A stretch of 64,000 bases of DNA from Shinella zoogloeoides. GTDB lineage: Bacteria > Pseudomonadota > Alphaproteobacteria > Rhizobiales > Rhizobiaceae. A program made the position numbers and the translations under genes. How positions within the stretch are numbered: the first letter of the stretch is position 1; every line of letters starts with the position of its first letter. Shown one piece after another: positions 19,848-29,242 of this stretch. The notes beneath the pieces were generated by a model, which did no database searches, was not told the origin of the DNA, and saw nothing but the letters and a program-made list of their open reading frames with translations. The DNA lies in contig NZ_CP093530.1 of NCBI RefSeq assembly GCF_022682305.1, positions 62,001-126,000 of the forward strand, in the 5' to 3' direction.

Positions 19848-20718
19848 GGGAACGCCTCCTGGGATCCAGCCGGCGCCGCAGGTCTTCGCCGACGAAGTTG
19901 ATGCTTGCGATAAGACCGAACAGAGCAAGGCCCGGGAAAAGGCTGATCCAGTATTGGCCGGTCAGCAGGTACTGGAAGCCGTTTGCGACGGTGGAGCCGA
20001 GCGACGGCTTGTCGATCGGCACTCCGAGTCCGAGAAAGGAGAGGGTGGCTTCTAGCGCGACGGCATGGCCGAGTTCGATCGGGATCAGGGTGATGGCCGG
20101 GGCGATGCTGTTCGGAAGGAGGTGACGAAAGAGAATGCGATGGGTCGGCAGTCGCAGGAGCCGGGCCGCATCGAGATACGGCTTGCCGATCTCGCTGAGC
20201 GCCACCCCACGCGCAAGTCGGGCATAGGTTGCCCATTGCACGATGACGATTGCAAGGATGATGCGGTCGACGCCGGGACCGAGCGTGACGATCGCGATGA
20301 GGGCCACCAGGATGGTGGGCAGGCTTAGCTGGAGATCGACGATGCGCATGATAAGGGCGTCTGCCCACTTGCCGAAGTAAGCGGCGCTGACACCGAGCGT
20401 CAGCCCGATGAAGGCGGCAATCGCCGTGCTGGTGACCGCAACGAGAAGACTCAGGCGCAGGCCATAGAGTATGGTGCTGACGATATCGCGCCCAAGTCCG
20501 TCCGTTCCGAGCAGATAGGCGTAGCCAACGCCACTGACGGTTCCTGGTGGGGACGAAGCTTCCCACGCCTGGATCTGCAGCGGGTCATAAGGGTTTTGCG
20601 GCGCGATGAACGGTGCTGCGAGCGCCAGGAGAACGTAGGCGGCAAGCAGCAGCAATGAGAGGCTGACGCGGTGTTGCCACGGATACTTCCACAATGTGCG
20701 AAGTGTTTCGGCCTTCAT
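19837..20718 (-). CDS. oligopeptide-type ABC transporter permease (DppC-like)
   Basis: 293-residue inner-membrane permease with the BPD_transp_1 fold. It has an N-terminal helix (VSLSLLLLAAYVLLALAAPFIAP), a periplasmic loop GTDGLGRDIVSTILYG typical of DppC/OppC, and the coupling loop ALSEIGKPYLDAARLL. MKAETLRT (20718) was chosen over a start five codons earlier because AAGGGGAAC lies before it. The gap from the preceding permease is 11 bp. Confidence 0.92.
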   Translation of the reverse strand: MKAETLRTLWKYPWQHRVSLSLLLLAAYVLLALAAPFIAPQNPYDPLQIQAWEASSPPGTVSGVGYAYLLGTDGLGRDIVSTILYGLRLSLLVAVTSTAIAAFIGLTLGVSAAYFGKWADALIMRIVDLQLSLPTILVALIAIVTLGPGVDRIILAIVIVQWATYARLARGVALSEIGKPYLDAARLLRLPTHRILFRHLLPNSIAPAITLIPIELGHAVALEATLSFLGLGVPIDKPSLGSTVANGFQYLLTGQYWISLFPGLALFGLIASINFVGEDLRRRLDPRRRSHGA

Positions 20719-20729
20719 GAGTTCCCCTT

Positions 20730-21701
20730 TCAAGCGGAAAGGCGCACGCGCGGATCGAGCGCGGCATAGGTGAGGTCAACGAGGGCGTTCAGCCCGACGA
20801 AGGCGACGGCGACGAAGGCTAGGGTTGCCATCACGACCGGCCGATCGAGAAGCTGGATGGAGTCGATCAGAAGCTTGCCGACGCCGGGCCAGGCGAAGAT
20901 CGTTTCCACCACCACCGCGAAGGCCAGCATCCCGCCGAACTGCATGCCGACGATGGTCACGATGGGAATGCTGATGTTCGGCAGGGTATGCCGGAACAGG
21001 ACCCGCCGCGCTGACAGGCCCTTTGCCCGGCAAAACCGGATGAAATCCTGGCTTTCCACCTCAATAGTGCCCGCCCGCGCCAGTCGCGCGATAAGCGCGA
21101 TCTTCGGAATGGCAAGGGCGAGGGCAGGCAGCGCCAGATGGCTGAGACCGTCGAAGGTGAGAAAACTCCACTCCCGGCCGAGCAGCGAGACTGTCTCACC
21201 ACGGCCGCTTGAGGGAAACCAGCCCATGGCGAGTGCGCCGAGGAGGATGAGCATCATGCTCAGCCAGAAGGAAGGGATGCTAAGCGCAAACACGCTCGCG
21301 TTCAGGACGATGCGGTCAAGCAATCCCCCTTGCCGCCGACCGGCCAGAAGCCCGAGCAGAGTGCCGCACGGTGCGGCAATCAGCATGGCCGTCGACGCGA
21401 GTTCGAACGTTGCCGGCAGCTTGCTCATGACAAGCGAAAAGGCCGGCAGATGGTAGATATAGGACGTCCCGAAATTTCCGGTGACGACGTTGCCCATGAA
21501 CAGGAAATACTGCCACCAGAGCGGCTGATCGAGGCCGAGGGCAATCGTCGCGTTGCGGATGTCCTCGGCGGTGGCTGTTTCGATGTTGACGATGTTGAAG
21601 ACGGGATTGCCCACGCTATGGATACCGGCAAAGCCGATCACCGACATGACGAGGAGGAGGAGGAAGGCTTGTGACAGCCTTCCAACGATGGTGGTCATCA
21701 T
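20730..21701 (-). CDS. oligopeptide-type ABC transporter permease (DppB-like)
   Basis: 323-residue inner-membrane permease. It has the DppB pattern: helix LSQAFLLLLVMSVIGFAGIH, a long loop ending in FGTSYIYHLPAF, the coupling region LARAGTIEVESQDFIRFCRAKGLSARRVLFRHTLPN (split here across two helices) and GGMLAFAVVVETIFAWPGVGKLL. Start MMTTIVG (21701) follows GGGGACTGCC. Second gene of the transporter operon, 11 bp after the binding protein gene. Confidence 0.92.
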   Translation of the reverse strand: MMTTIVGRLSQAFLLLLVMSVIGFAGIHSVGNPVFNIVNIETATAEDIRNATIALGLDQPLWWQYFLFMGNVVTGNFGTSYIYHLPAFSLVMSKLPATFELASTAMLIAAPCGTLLGLLAGRRQGGLLDRIVLNASVFALSIPSFWLSMMLILLGALAMGWFPSSGRGETVSLLGREWSFLTFDGLSHLALPALALAIPKIALIARLARAGTIEVESQDFIRFCRAKGLSARRVLFRHTLPNISIPIVTIVGMQFGGMLAFAVVVETIFAWPGVGKLLIDSIQLLDRPVVMATLAFVAVAFVGLNALVDLTYAALDPRVRLSA

Positions 21702-21712
21702 GGCAGTCCCCC

Positions 21713-23305
21713 TCACTTACCCGAGGGTACGGCCTGCATCGCGGTCGTCCAGCCGCGCGGATGCACGGCATAGGAGCCGACCTTCTCGCCATGTCCGACG
21801 ATCAGATGGAAATGGTAGAGCGGGATCATCGGATAATCTGCCATGACGAACTCCGTGGCTTCGGCGATCGCTGCATTCCGATCGGGGCCTTCATCCATGG
21901 CCATCGCCTTTGCCAGCATCTCGTCGAATGCCGGGTTCCGGTACTTACCGTAGTTGAGCGATCCCGTGCCCGCTTCGTTGTCGGAGGAGCCAAGGAGCGC
22001 TCCGAGGCAGAAGGTCACCGCCTCGCCGGAGCATCCGCCGTACCAGACCGGATAGTCGCCGTTGGACCGCTTGGTGGCGAATACCGAGAACGGCGCCACC
22101 TCGGGCTGAGCACTTACCCCGATCCTTGCCCAGTTCTGCGCGATAGCCTGCAGGGACTCGCCGTCACCGGGGTACCGGCCCGCCGGGCCGGCGAGCACCA
22201 CCTTGAAGCCATCGGGATAACCGGCTTCAGCGAGAAGTGCCTTTGCCTTCTCATAGTCCGGGGGCGTCACCTTCAGGTTTGCCGACGTTCCGGCGAGGCC
22301 GGTCGGGAAAAGCTGGGAGGCCGCGGTGCCATAACCGAGCAGGATCCTGTCGGCGATGAAGGCGCGGTCGGTGGCCAGCGTCAGGGCCTGCCGCACACGC
22401 TTGTCCTGGAAGGGATTCTTGATCTCGCCACCCGCCTTGTCGGTCAGCCCAGGCGGCTTCTCTCCGCCGGTGTCGAACTGCAGGAAGTTCGAACGGGCGG
22501 CAGCGGCGCTTTCCACCTTCACGCCGCGCTGTTCGAGGCCCTCGACGTCGCGTGCCGGGATGGAGTCCGCAACGTCGACGTCGCCGGTCGCCAATGCTGC
22601 CACGCGTGCGGCAGGGCTTTCGATGACGCGGAAGGTGACGTTCGTCCAGGCCGGCGTTCCGCCCCAGTAGGCGTCGTTCCGCTCCAGGTTGAGCGTTTCA
22701 CCTGATTGCCAGCTCTTGAACTTGTAAGGGCCCGTCCCGACCGGCCGCGCGCCGGCATTGAGATCCTCGGTCGTTGCGAAGCCATCCGCCTTGTGAGGCA
22801 TGATGAAGATCGGGGTCATCAGAAGCGGCAGGGTGGGAATGTCACTCGTCGTCTCGATGACGACGGTCAAGGGGTCCGGCGCCGATACCGACTTGATTGC
22901 CTGCGTATACGACTGATAGCCGCCGCTCGGCGGCTTGAGGAAGTCCCGGATGCGCTCGATCGAGTAGATCACGTCCTGGGCCGTGAAAGGCGAGCCGTCG
23001 TGGAACTTGACGCCTTCGCGCAGCTTGAACTCCCACTGCGTTTCCGAGAGGCGCTTCCAGGATGTCGCGAGCCGCGGCACAGGGTTCATCTGTGCGTCCT
23101 GGGTCACGAGACGCTCGTAGATATGGGAAAGGAGGGAATTGTTCTCACCGAGATCGGCATAGTGCGGATCGAGTGTCATCAGCTTGAACTGCGTCCCGAT
23201 GCGCAGATCTTCCGCCATGGCGGCGCTCTCGAGAAAGCCCGCCGATACGGTCGCGGCGAGTGCCGCGGCAAACACTGTCGAGCGGAATTGATGCAGAAAT
23301 GGCAT
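21713..23305 (-). CDS. oligopeptide-type ABC transporter substrate-binding protein
   Basis: 530-residue periplasmic binding protein of SBP family 5. The start MPFLHQFRS (23305), preceded by GGAGGGACC, gives a Sec signal peptide ending SAAMA-E. Core features: TLDPHYADLGENNSLLSHIYERL, the GTGPYKFKSW motif, DAYWGG and the C-terminal PLYHFHLIVGHGEKV. First gene of binding protein-permease-permease-ATPase. The substrate cannot be read from the sequence. Confidence 0.93.
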   Translation of the reverse strand: MPFLHQFRSTVFAAALAATVSAGFLESAAMAEDLRIGTQFKLMTLDPHYADLGENNSLLSHIYERLVTQDAQMNPVPRLATSWKRLSETQWEFKLREGVKFHDGSPFTAQDVIYSIERIRDFLKPPSGGYQSYTQAIKSVSAPDPLTVVIETTSDIPTLPLLMTPIFIMPHKADGFATTEDLNAGARPVGTGPYKFKSWQSGETLNLERNDAYWGGTPAWTNVTFRVIESPAARVAALATGDVDVADSIPARDVEGLEQRGVKVESAAAARSNFLQFDTGGEKPPGLTDKAGGEIKNPFQDKRVRQALTLATDRAFIADRILLGYGTAASQLFPTGLAGTSANLKVTPPDYEKAKALLAEAGYPDGFKVVLAGPAGRYPGDGESLQAIAQNWARIGVSAQPEVAPFSVFATKRSNGDYPVWYGGCSGEAVTFCLGALLGSSDNEAGTGSLNYGKYRNPAFDEMLAKAMAMDEGPDRNAAIAEATEFVMADYPMIPLYHFHLIVGHGEKVGSYAVHPRGWTTAMQAVPSGK

Positions 23306-23678
23306 TGCGATGGTCCCTCCTTGGTTTTTTGCGCCCGGCCTGCCGAGATGAAGGGCTTCTTCACCACACGCGTTTCCGCTCCCGTTGAACGAATTCAGTC
23401 GTCGCAAAGGGCAGGTGGGCGAGGTTGTGATAGCTTTAGATCCGGCTTCTTATCTGCAGCGGCTGCATGAAGATGCGGACATTTGTGGAGAGGAGGTTTC
23501 CATGGATGATTGCAGGCAAAGTTCTGCTAATCTCAGAATCAGCCATGATCCGAGCTCCTACCAGCTTGATTATGGTCAGGTCAGATTGCGTGCTCCAACA
23601 CGCCATCTGGCCGCTTGCATGATAAGACCTACAGGAAGAGCCCATGACATGCAACATAAATCACCATCGTATGGTGAT
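23306..23678. other. 373-bp intergenic region between divergent genes
   Basis: Contains the leader of the binding-protein gene (minus) and of the XRE regulator (plus). A strong ribosome-site-like AGGAGGTTTCC precedes ATG 23502, which is in frame with the regulator and would add 59 residues of unlikely composition. A perfect 8-bp inverted repeat ends the region at 23660-23678. Nothing else was recognised. Confidence 0.5.
23660..23678. promoter_or_regulatory. perfect inverted repeat before XRE regulator, likely operator
   Basis: ATCACCAT-CGT-ATGGTGAT ends one base before the ATG at 23679 and overlaps the ribosome-binding site. An operator for autorepression by the HTH protein is the simplest reading. 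Confidence 0.5.
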
Positions 23679-23906
23679 ATGAAGCCAATTCAGTGCAGAT
23701 TGGCCCGCACAGCATTGGGCTGGGGAGTTGTCGACCTTGCCAAGGCAGCAGGGGTCTCAACGCAAACCGTAGTTCGGCTCGAGCGCGGGGAGGAGTTGCG
23801 CGAAACGACGCTCGCACGGATTCAAGCGGTACTTGAGGACGCAGGAATAGAGTTCATTCCCGCGGACGGCGGTGGTGTGGGCGTTCGCTTCCGAAACCCG
23901 TCCTGA
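23679..23906 (+). CDS. small XRE-family helix-turn-helix regulator
   Basis: 75-residue protein consisting of one Cro/CI-type HTH domain: QCRLARTALGWGVVDLAKAAGVSTQTVVRLERGEEL is the helix-turn-helix core, followed by TLARIQAVLEDAGIEFIPADGGGVGVRFR, an ending common to a widespread alphaproteobacterial family of this size. ATG 23679 gives the family length. In-frame ATG at 23649 (after AGGAAG) and at 23502 (after AGGAGG) are alternatives. Divergent from the peptide transporter and convergent with the unknown gene at 23.96 kb; its target is not known. Confidence 0.75.
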   Translation: MKPIQCRLARTALGWGVVDLAKAAGVSTQTVVRLERGEELRETTLARIQAVLEDAGIEFIPADGGGVGVRFRNPS

Positions 23907-23955
23907 GCTTTAATTGCCATCACGCAGTACCCAAAGGCCGGGATGCCGTGTCGCG

Positions 23956-25371
23956 TTACGGTCCTGACCACAGCCACTCGCTTGAGATGCGCTTGATTGT
24001 GCCATCATCGATATGCGCGGACATCTCGGCCCAGATGGGATCGGTTGTGAAGCTCGCTAGGTCGCCGCTGGCCTGCTCCAGCGTCAGGTTCGCGTACGTC
24101 GAAAGGAGAGGGGAGATTCCGCCCGCAGCTTCGATTTCCTGAAAAGGATCAGTATCGGCAGGCTTTAGAACGCGATGTCCCCATACGCCCGGCAGCTTGT
24201 CCCTCTCAAGTGCAGCGAGCAGTCCCGCGGCACCTGAAAGCCGGACGCCTATAGAGGCCAGATACCGCATAAGCGGAAGATACACTGTCTGCCGGCACCC
24301 ACCGAGAGCTCTGACGCCTGGAAGGGTCGAAACCACCAGATAGGTCATGAACATCCCGGGCAGGATTGCACGCTCGCGAAGCGCAGCGGCTAGTCGTTTC
24401 GGAGTGAGGTTCACCTCGAAGCTCGGTGACCGCATGGACTTGAGTGCGCCGCCCTCCAGATGCAACGGGACCACCCTGTTTTTCTCGAGGCCCCAGAAGA
24501 GATCGGTGGTGCGGCGAACCCAGCCCGCCCATGGACCAGCGTTCAGGCGGTCGGTCTCTTCCAGGATCGACAGCGCGGCCATCACTCCATCGAAGAAGTG
24601 CGCCGACAGCCATGATTTCGTATCATCGAGATGATCCGCGATCAGGTCGGCCATATCGAAATCGTCAAGCTGCAGCAGTTTCGCCGGCGCCGCGAGCTTT
24701 CCGTGCCAAAGAGCCTGATTTCCCATTTTGATGGCCTCGGCGCCCGATGGAAATCCTGCGGCAGGGAGTTCGGCCAACAGGCGCGCGGCCGACGCATTCG
24801 GCGCGACCTCGTGCCTCGAATTCGAAAAAGCGTAGCGGTAGGGGCCATTTAGGCACCCGATGCTGCTTCCGATCAGGCGCTTGCGTGGGAGGCCGAAAAC
24901 ATTGAGGGTTTCTCCGCCTACCCTCAGCCACCCCGGTCCCTTCTTCGCGCTTTCCTTGAAAGCCGACGTCGAGACCGAGTAGGTGATGTGCCATTGCCGG
25001 CCATGCGACATGAGGCCGAGCAGGCTGAACATATGCGTATAGAATGCGTCCGGCTCGATCAGCAGCATTGCATGCGGCCCGGTCTGCATGACCGGCGCGG
25101 AAAGGACTTCGGCGCTTGCGCTGAGGGCATCTTCTTCGCCATATCCTGACCGGCGCGCAGCCCGCTCGACGCAGACGCGCAGCCGATCCATGGCATGCAC
25201 GCGCACCTCATCTCCGCAAGAGAACGGCTCGACATCGTAAAGGGCCGTGGCGTAGGTAGCCAGCGGCTGCGCCCAGAAGGCGTCCAGATGTGGCAGCAGG
25301 TAGGAGAGACAGCGGCGTACATCGGCTACGCTGCAATGCTCCTTGAGATCAGCCGATACCTCAGAATCCAT
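23956..25371 (-). CDS. conserved-looking protein of unknown function, 471 residues
   Basis: I do not recognise this protein. It has no signal peptide or transmembrane helix, so it is probably cytoplasmic. Distinctive stretches are VMQTGPHAMLLIEPDAFYTHMF, the segment HGRQWHITYSVSTSAF, LGGCRQTVYLPLMRYLASIG and a C-terminal acidic helix region. Its ATG is one base after the stop of the upstream methyltransferase-like gene, so the two are translationally coupled and probably act together. Both lie directly downstream of a LuxR solo on the same strand, which suggests a density- or plant-signal-controlled small operon. An enzymatic or carrier function is possible but nothing in the sequence proves it. 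Confidence 0.6.
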   Translation of the reverse strand: MDSEVSADLKEHCSVADVRRCLSYLLPHLDAFWAQPLATYATALYDVEPFSCGDEVRVHAMDRLRVCVERAARRSGYGEEDALSASAEVLSAPVMQTGPHAMLLIEPDAFYTHMFSLLGLMSHGRQWHITYSVSTSAFKESAKKGPGWLRVGGETLNVFGLPRKRLIGSSIGCLNGPYRYAFSNSRHEVAPNASAARLLAELPAAGFPSGAEAIKMGNQALWHGKLAAPAKLLQLDDFDMADLIADHLDDTKSWLSAHFFDGVMAALSILEETDRLNAGPWAGWVRRTTDLFWGLEKNRVVPLHLEGGALKSMRSPSFEVNLTPKRLAAALRERAILPGMFMTYLVVSTLPGVRALGGCRQTVYLPLMRYLASIGVRLSGAAGLLAALERDKLPGVWGHRVLKPADTDPFQEIEAAGGISPLLSTYANLTLEQASGDLASFTTDPIWAEMSAHIDDGTIKRISSEWLWSGP

Positions 25372-25372
25372 C

Positions 25373-26578
25373 TCAAGAACTCAACGACCGTCTCGGAGCG
25401 ACAGCCGCCGTCGCGGTGGCACTACGCCAAGAGAGTTCCGGGCCGAGCGGATCGGATTCCGTGTCGATCACAACGAGAGGAAGAGGCTCGTAGCAGAACG
25501 CAGGCGGCATAGCCGGTTTCAGCATCAGCGAGATGAGTTCCAACAACGAGGCCCGCGAGTTGGAGGAAGCGATCATGTAGAAATTGCCGCTGTTCCAGGT
25601 CACCACGGAATAGCGGAAGAACGCCCTGAGCGCCGCAGTCGTGGTCGAGAGGTCCACCTGACAGGCCGTCATGGTGTTCAGAATCTCGGCCTTCTTTTCG
25701 GAGATATGCTCCTGCGAAAAATATCGGGCCTTGAACAGCTCATCCTTTTGGCGCTCCCGCTCAGCGTATACGGCATCATCTTCATGGGCGAGTTTCTGCA
25801 CTTGCACCAGGACGCCGCCCTGCCGGATATGAGGGACGACGAACTCGAGCTGCTTTACGCGATCCTGATCGTACATCTGAAAGGTTGTATCTTCGAACAA
25901 GACATCAAAGCCGTCCCGGAAGGGGGAGAGATCTGAATCGCTCGCGTAGCGATCGTCATCGAGTTCGAAAAACGGCCCGAGAAAGAAATGTGCGTGCTCG
26001 CTTCCCCGTCTCGCGAGAAAAGCTTCGCGGTTGGCGGGCGTTGGACTGCAACAGAGCGTCTTGATGCGCCCTCAGCCAAGCGCCGCAAGGCTTCGTGCAA
26101 GGCAACCTGTGCCAGTGCCGAGCGTATAGATCGTCGTGGGCATCATGGCTCGAGCCCAGTTCTGCAGTGCGAACGAAAGGACAGCCGCCCCGAGACGGCA
26201 TTCTTCTTCGAGCCGGTAAGGAATGCTGGCGTAATAGTGCTGGTCGAAAATTCCGAACAAGCGCGTATGCGTGTCCGCAAAGACAGCGCAGTCGAGATCG
26301 AAATCCATCAGGCTCAAGTCAGGCTGTGGCTGTGCAAGATCCGGCGCCCCACCTCGACCACTGGCCGTTCTTTCGAAGAAGGGGGCGAAGGACGTCAGCC
26401 GCGGGGCGTTTCGCCAGCGCTCTATTGTTTCCGGATCCACCGTCATCATCGCCTCCCATTGATCGACCGCCGACGCGAACCAACCAGGCGAGAGTTGAAC
26501 CGCCTTTGCCCGCTCGCTACACGAGGGTCGATGCTGTTGCGGAACGACAATCTTCGGGGCGAGAGGAGGGGGGCGCAA
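25373..26578 (-). pseudogene. SAM-methyltransferase-like gene interrupted by in-frame TGA
   Basis: One reading frame of about 401 codons broken by a single TGA at 26072-26074. Before it the protein ends in TIYTLGTGTGCLARSLAALG, a glycine-rich SAM-binding motif I. After it the same frame continues GRIKTLCCSPTPANREAFLARR, then FFLGPFFELDDDRYA and DVLFEDTTFQMYDQDRV, and ends after 232 codons. The coherent sequence on both sides argues for a recent nonsense mutation rather than two genes. The start is uncertain: no ATG in frame near the LuxR stop, TTG 26578 is used here. The frame is open further upstream to about 26640. Confidence 0.65.
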
Positions 26579-26657
26579 TCTATCGAAATCGCCAGATTGC
26601 CAGAGAGTGACGAGAAGATCGTCAAGGTGATGATTGGCCTAAAACGCTGCGATGTGC

Positions 26658-27389
26658 CTAGACGTCGACCAGTTCCAAGTAGCTCGCCTTGGCCACGGCA
26701 TGGTAGCTAGTCGTGGCGCCTAGCTTCCGCCTGGCCGACCGCATATAGAGGTGAACCGCACTCTCCGAGATGCCCAGGATGACGGCAATCTGTTTATAGA
26801 TCTTGCCGGACGCAAGAAGTTGGAGACATTGGCGTTCTCTCCTCGATAATTCTCGGACAAGAACGGGGCGGCGCAGCCCCGAGAGGGTGAGCACTTTCTC
26901 GTGGAGGTAGTGGGAGAGAATATGCAGGTCGTGGAGGTTTGCAGCGCAGAGGGCCAACCAGTCGCTACCTGACCAGTCGGAAGTAACCGAAAACAGGCAG
27001 CGCTCTCCGTTTGCGCCACGGATCGGGACGGTGAGGCCGTTCGGGCCTATCCCATAGGCCCGAGCTTCGTCGAACAGCCGGCGGACCCGTGAGGCTCTTT
27101 GGTCGAGCGTCGACCAGTCCACCGGGAGCAGTCCCCAGCGCGCAATATCGATAACAGGATCTATTGCAAGGTAGTCGTTGGCGAAATAGGTCGCGATCCA
27201 TTCCTCTGGATAGGTGCTGCAGTAGTAGGGAGCCGCCGACGGGCCAGCGCCTCTCCGGACGACAAGGAATGTCATGTGCGACAAACCATAGCGAGTTCTG
27301 ACCGCATGGAGTGCACCGGATAGCTCGCCAGGTTCCGACAGGGTCTGTAGCTCTCCGAGCGTGAGCGATAGGTACGAGCGATCATCCAT
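26658..27389 (-). CDS. LuxR-family regulator with autoinducer-binding domain (solo)
   Basis: 243 residues. The N-terminal half is an acyl-homoserine-lactone-type binding domain with WIATYFANDYLAIDPVI (the conserved W, Y, D and P of the ligand pocket), WGLLPVDW and GIGPNGLTVPIRG. The C-terminal GerE/LuxR HTH reads LSRRERQCLQLLASGKIYKQIAVILGISESAVHLYMRSARRKLG. No luxI-type synthase is present in the window, so it is a solo or responds to a signal made elsewhere in the cell or by a host plant. It is transcribed towards the methyltransferase-like and 471-residue genes, its likely targets. No lux box was identified. Confidence 0.88.
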   Translation of the reverse strand: MDDRSYLSLTLGELQTLSEPGELSGALHAVRTRYGLSHMTFLVVRRGAGPSAAPYYCSTYPEEWIATYFANDYLAIDPVIDIARWGLLPVDWSTLDQRASRVRRLFDEARAYGIGPNGLTVPIRGANGERCLFSVTSDWSGSDWLALCAANLHDLHILSHYLHEKVLTLSGLRRPVLVRELSRRERQCLQLLASGKIYKQIAVILGISESAVHLYMRSARRKLGATTSYHAVAKASYLELVDV

Positions 27390-27647
27390 TCGAAATGCGC
27401 ACTCCTCTTCGTCCTAGCCGCGCCTGGGCCGCCTGAATACGATCAAGCCTTCTTCTTACCGGCGGTCTCATGTTCCTGAAACTGCCAAAAAGATGAGTTG
27501 AGTGATCAGTCCAAGTGATCCAGCAGCGCCCGGCCGTGCGGAAACGGGCGTGTGGCTTTTCGCCGCGGCGAGCCCACCTGGGGCCAAGATCCCGCGAGAG
27601 ATGTCAGTGCTGCTGGCGCCGTCGAGACGAGCAGCGTTCCCTTTGTC

Positions 27648-29063
27648 CTAGGTAGATCGCGCCCGAACTGTGTCGACCATGGGCGCCTTATGGTGCCAAC
27701 CCGTCACCAACTGGAATGCATGGCCGATTCTGAGGGCCAGATCTTCGGCAAAGCTCTTGCAGACGATTTGTAGCGATGTCGGAAGTCCATTACGGGTGTA
27801 TCCGTTCGGAACTGCTAACGCGCACATATCGAACGTATTCACAAACTTGGTGAACCGTGACGCTGCGTAGGATTCGTCAAGGTCGTGAAGTGTGCGTGCC
27901 GGCGTCTCGGTCGTCGGCGTCAAAAGCGCGTCCACGTCAATCATCGCTGCTTGCATTTCCTGCCCCAGTTTTTCTCGTTGACACATTGCCACGAGATAGT
28001 CCTGGGCAGAGAGATTTCGCCCCGACAGGATTCGTTCACGAACAAGGTCACCGAGCGCTGTGGTTGGGTCATTTGCAAGATGACCGAACAACGCATATGC
28101 CTCGGCTTTTGTGATTGCAGCTTGAGGGGAAAAGCAGGCGTTGAATCGGAATGGCAACGGTAGGTCGATGATATCGGCGCCAAGCTTCGCAAGGCACTCC
28201 AACGATGCATCGTATGCAGCGAGAACCTCTTCGTCGACGCCCTCTCTTTCATCTCGATCTATGCGGGCAAGCCGAAGACCCTCAACCCCTCCCTTGAGGC
28301 CAGCCAGCACATCGCTTCTAGGGGTGCCCCACGTTGCACGATCAAGCGGGTCGATCCCCTCGAGAAGGGAGTACAGCAGGGCGGTGTCCTCAGCAGTCCG
28401 GGCCATTGGTCCCGCTGTGTCGAGCGTCGGGCTCAGCGGCATAACTCCATACGAGCTGATGCGCCCAGACGTCACCTTCAAACCCGTGATGCCACAGAAT
28501 GCCGCTGGAAGCCTGACCGAGCCGCCCGTGTCGGTTCCAATCGCCCAAGGCGACATACGCGCCGCAACCGCGACACCGGAACCGCTACTCGATCCCCCCG
28601 GCGTTCTTGCTGTCGCTTGATCCCAAGGATTCCAAGGCGTACCCATGTGCTGGTTTGTGCCCCAGCCACCCATTGCAAACTCCACCGTTTGGGTCTTGCC
28701 AAGGAAGATCATGCCTCTGTTTAGAAGGCGGCGTGCAATGGTCGCCGTTCGGTCTGAACGTCTGTTCCGCCACTCAGCAGAACCTCCCGTTGTGATCCTT
28801 CCTTCGATCTCGATTAAATCCTTTAACGCGATAGGCACGCCGTGCCATGGGCCTATCGCACGCCCCTGACGAATGGCGCGATCAGCAGAAGCAGCTACCT
28901 TTCGCGCCTCATCTCCATAAACATCTACGAACGCGTGCAACTTTCCATCCAGCGATGCGATCCGAGAAAGAAACGCATCTACAGCCTCTGCGGATGACAG
29001 CTCTCCCGACGAGATCTGTCTCGATAACTCCGCAGCTGTCAGTTCTGCTGGGTCGCTTGTCAT
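27648..29063 (-). CDS. amidase-signature-family hydrolase
   Basis: About 471 residues from MTSDPAEL (29063); an earlier ATG at 29120 would add 19 residues and neither has a strong ribosome site. The amidase-signature catalytic triad is visible: Lys in GVPIALKDLIEI, cis-Ser in TPGGSSSGSGVAVAA and nucleophile Ser in GTDTGGSVRLPAAFCG. The family hydrolyses carboxylic amides (including GatA, fatty-acid amide hydrolases and indoleacetamide hydrolases). It lies upstream of the LuxR solo on the same strand, 258 bp away. A role in degrading or making the LuxR ligand is conceivable but unsupported. Confidence 0.88.
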   Translation of the reverse strand: MTSDPAELTAAELSRQISSGELSSAEAVDAFLSRIASLDGKLHAFVDVYGDEARKVAASADRAIRQGRAIGPWHGVPIALKDLIEIEGRITTGGSAEWRNRRSDRTATIARRLLNRGMIFLGKTQTVEFAMGGWGTNQHMGTPWNPWDQATARTPGGSSSGSGVAVAARMSPWAIGTDTGGSVRLPAAFCGITGLKVTSGRISSYGVMPLSPTLDTAGPMARTAEDTALLYSLLEGIDPLDRATWGTPRSDVLAGLKGGVEGLRLARIDRDEREGVDEEVLAAYDASLECLAKLGADIIDLPLPFRFNACFSPQAAITKAEAYALFGHLANDPTTALGDLVRERILSGRNLSAQDYLVAMCQREKLGQEMQAAMIDVDALLTPTTETPARTLHDLDESYAASRFTKFVNTFDMCALAVPNGYTRNGLPTSLQIVCKSFAEDLALRIGHAFQLVTGWHHKAPMVDTVRARST

Positions 29064-29242
29064 TTTGGAAGCTTGAGTCCTCTGTTCTCCGTGGATAGAC
29101 GGAAAGATATGCCGGGTCATCTTGACTAGGTGAACTCACGTTCGAGCGGGGAGATATGGGAGTGCCAGCCGATATCTGGGTGAGAAAACAGGTTCGCCAT
29201 GTGAAGGCGGAGGTGGTCACGCCGCCATCCTTAGAGTAGATA

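Noticed and set aside
26072..26074. The in-frame TGA as a selenocysteine codon
   Set aside because: Motif I of a methyltransferase is not a selenocysteine site, no selenocysteine insertion hairpin was evident after it, and no sel genes are in the window. A nonsense mutation is simpler.
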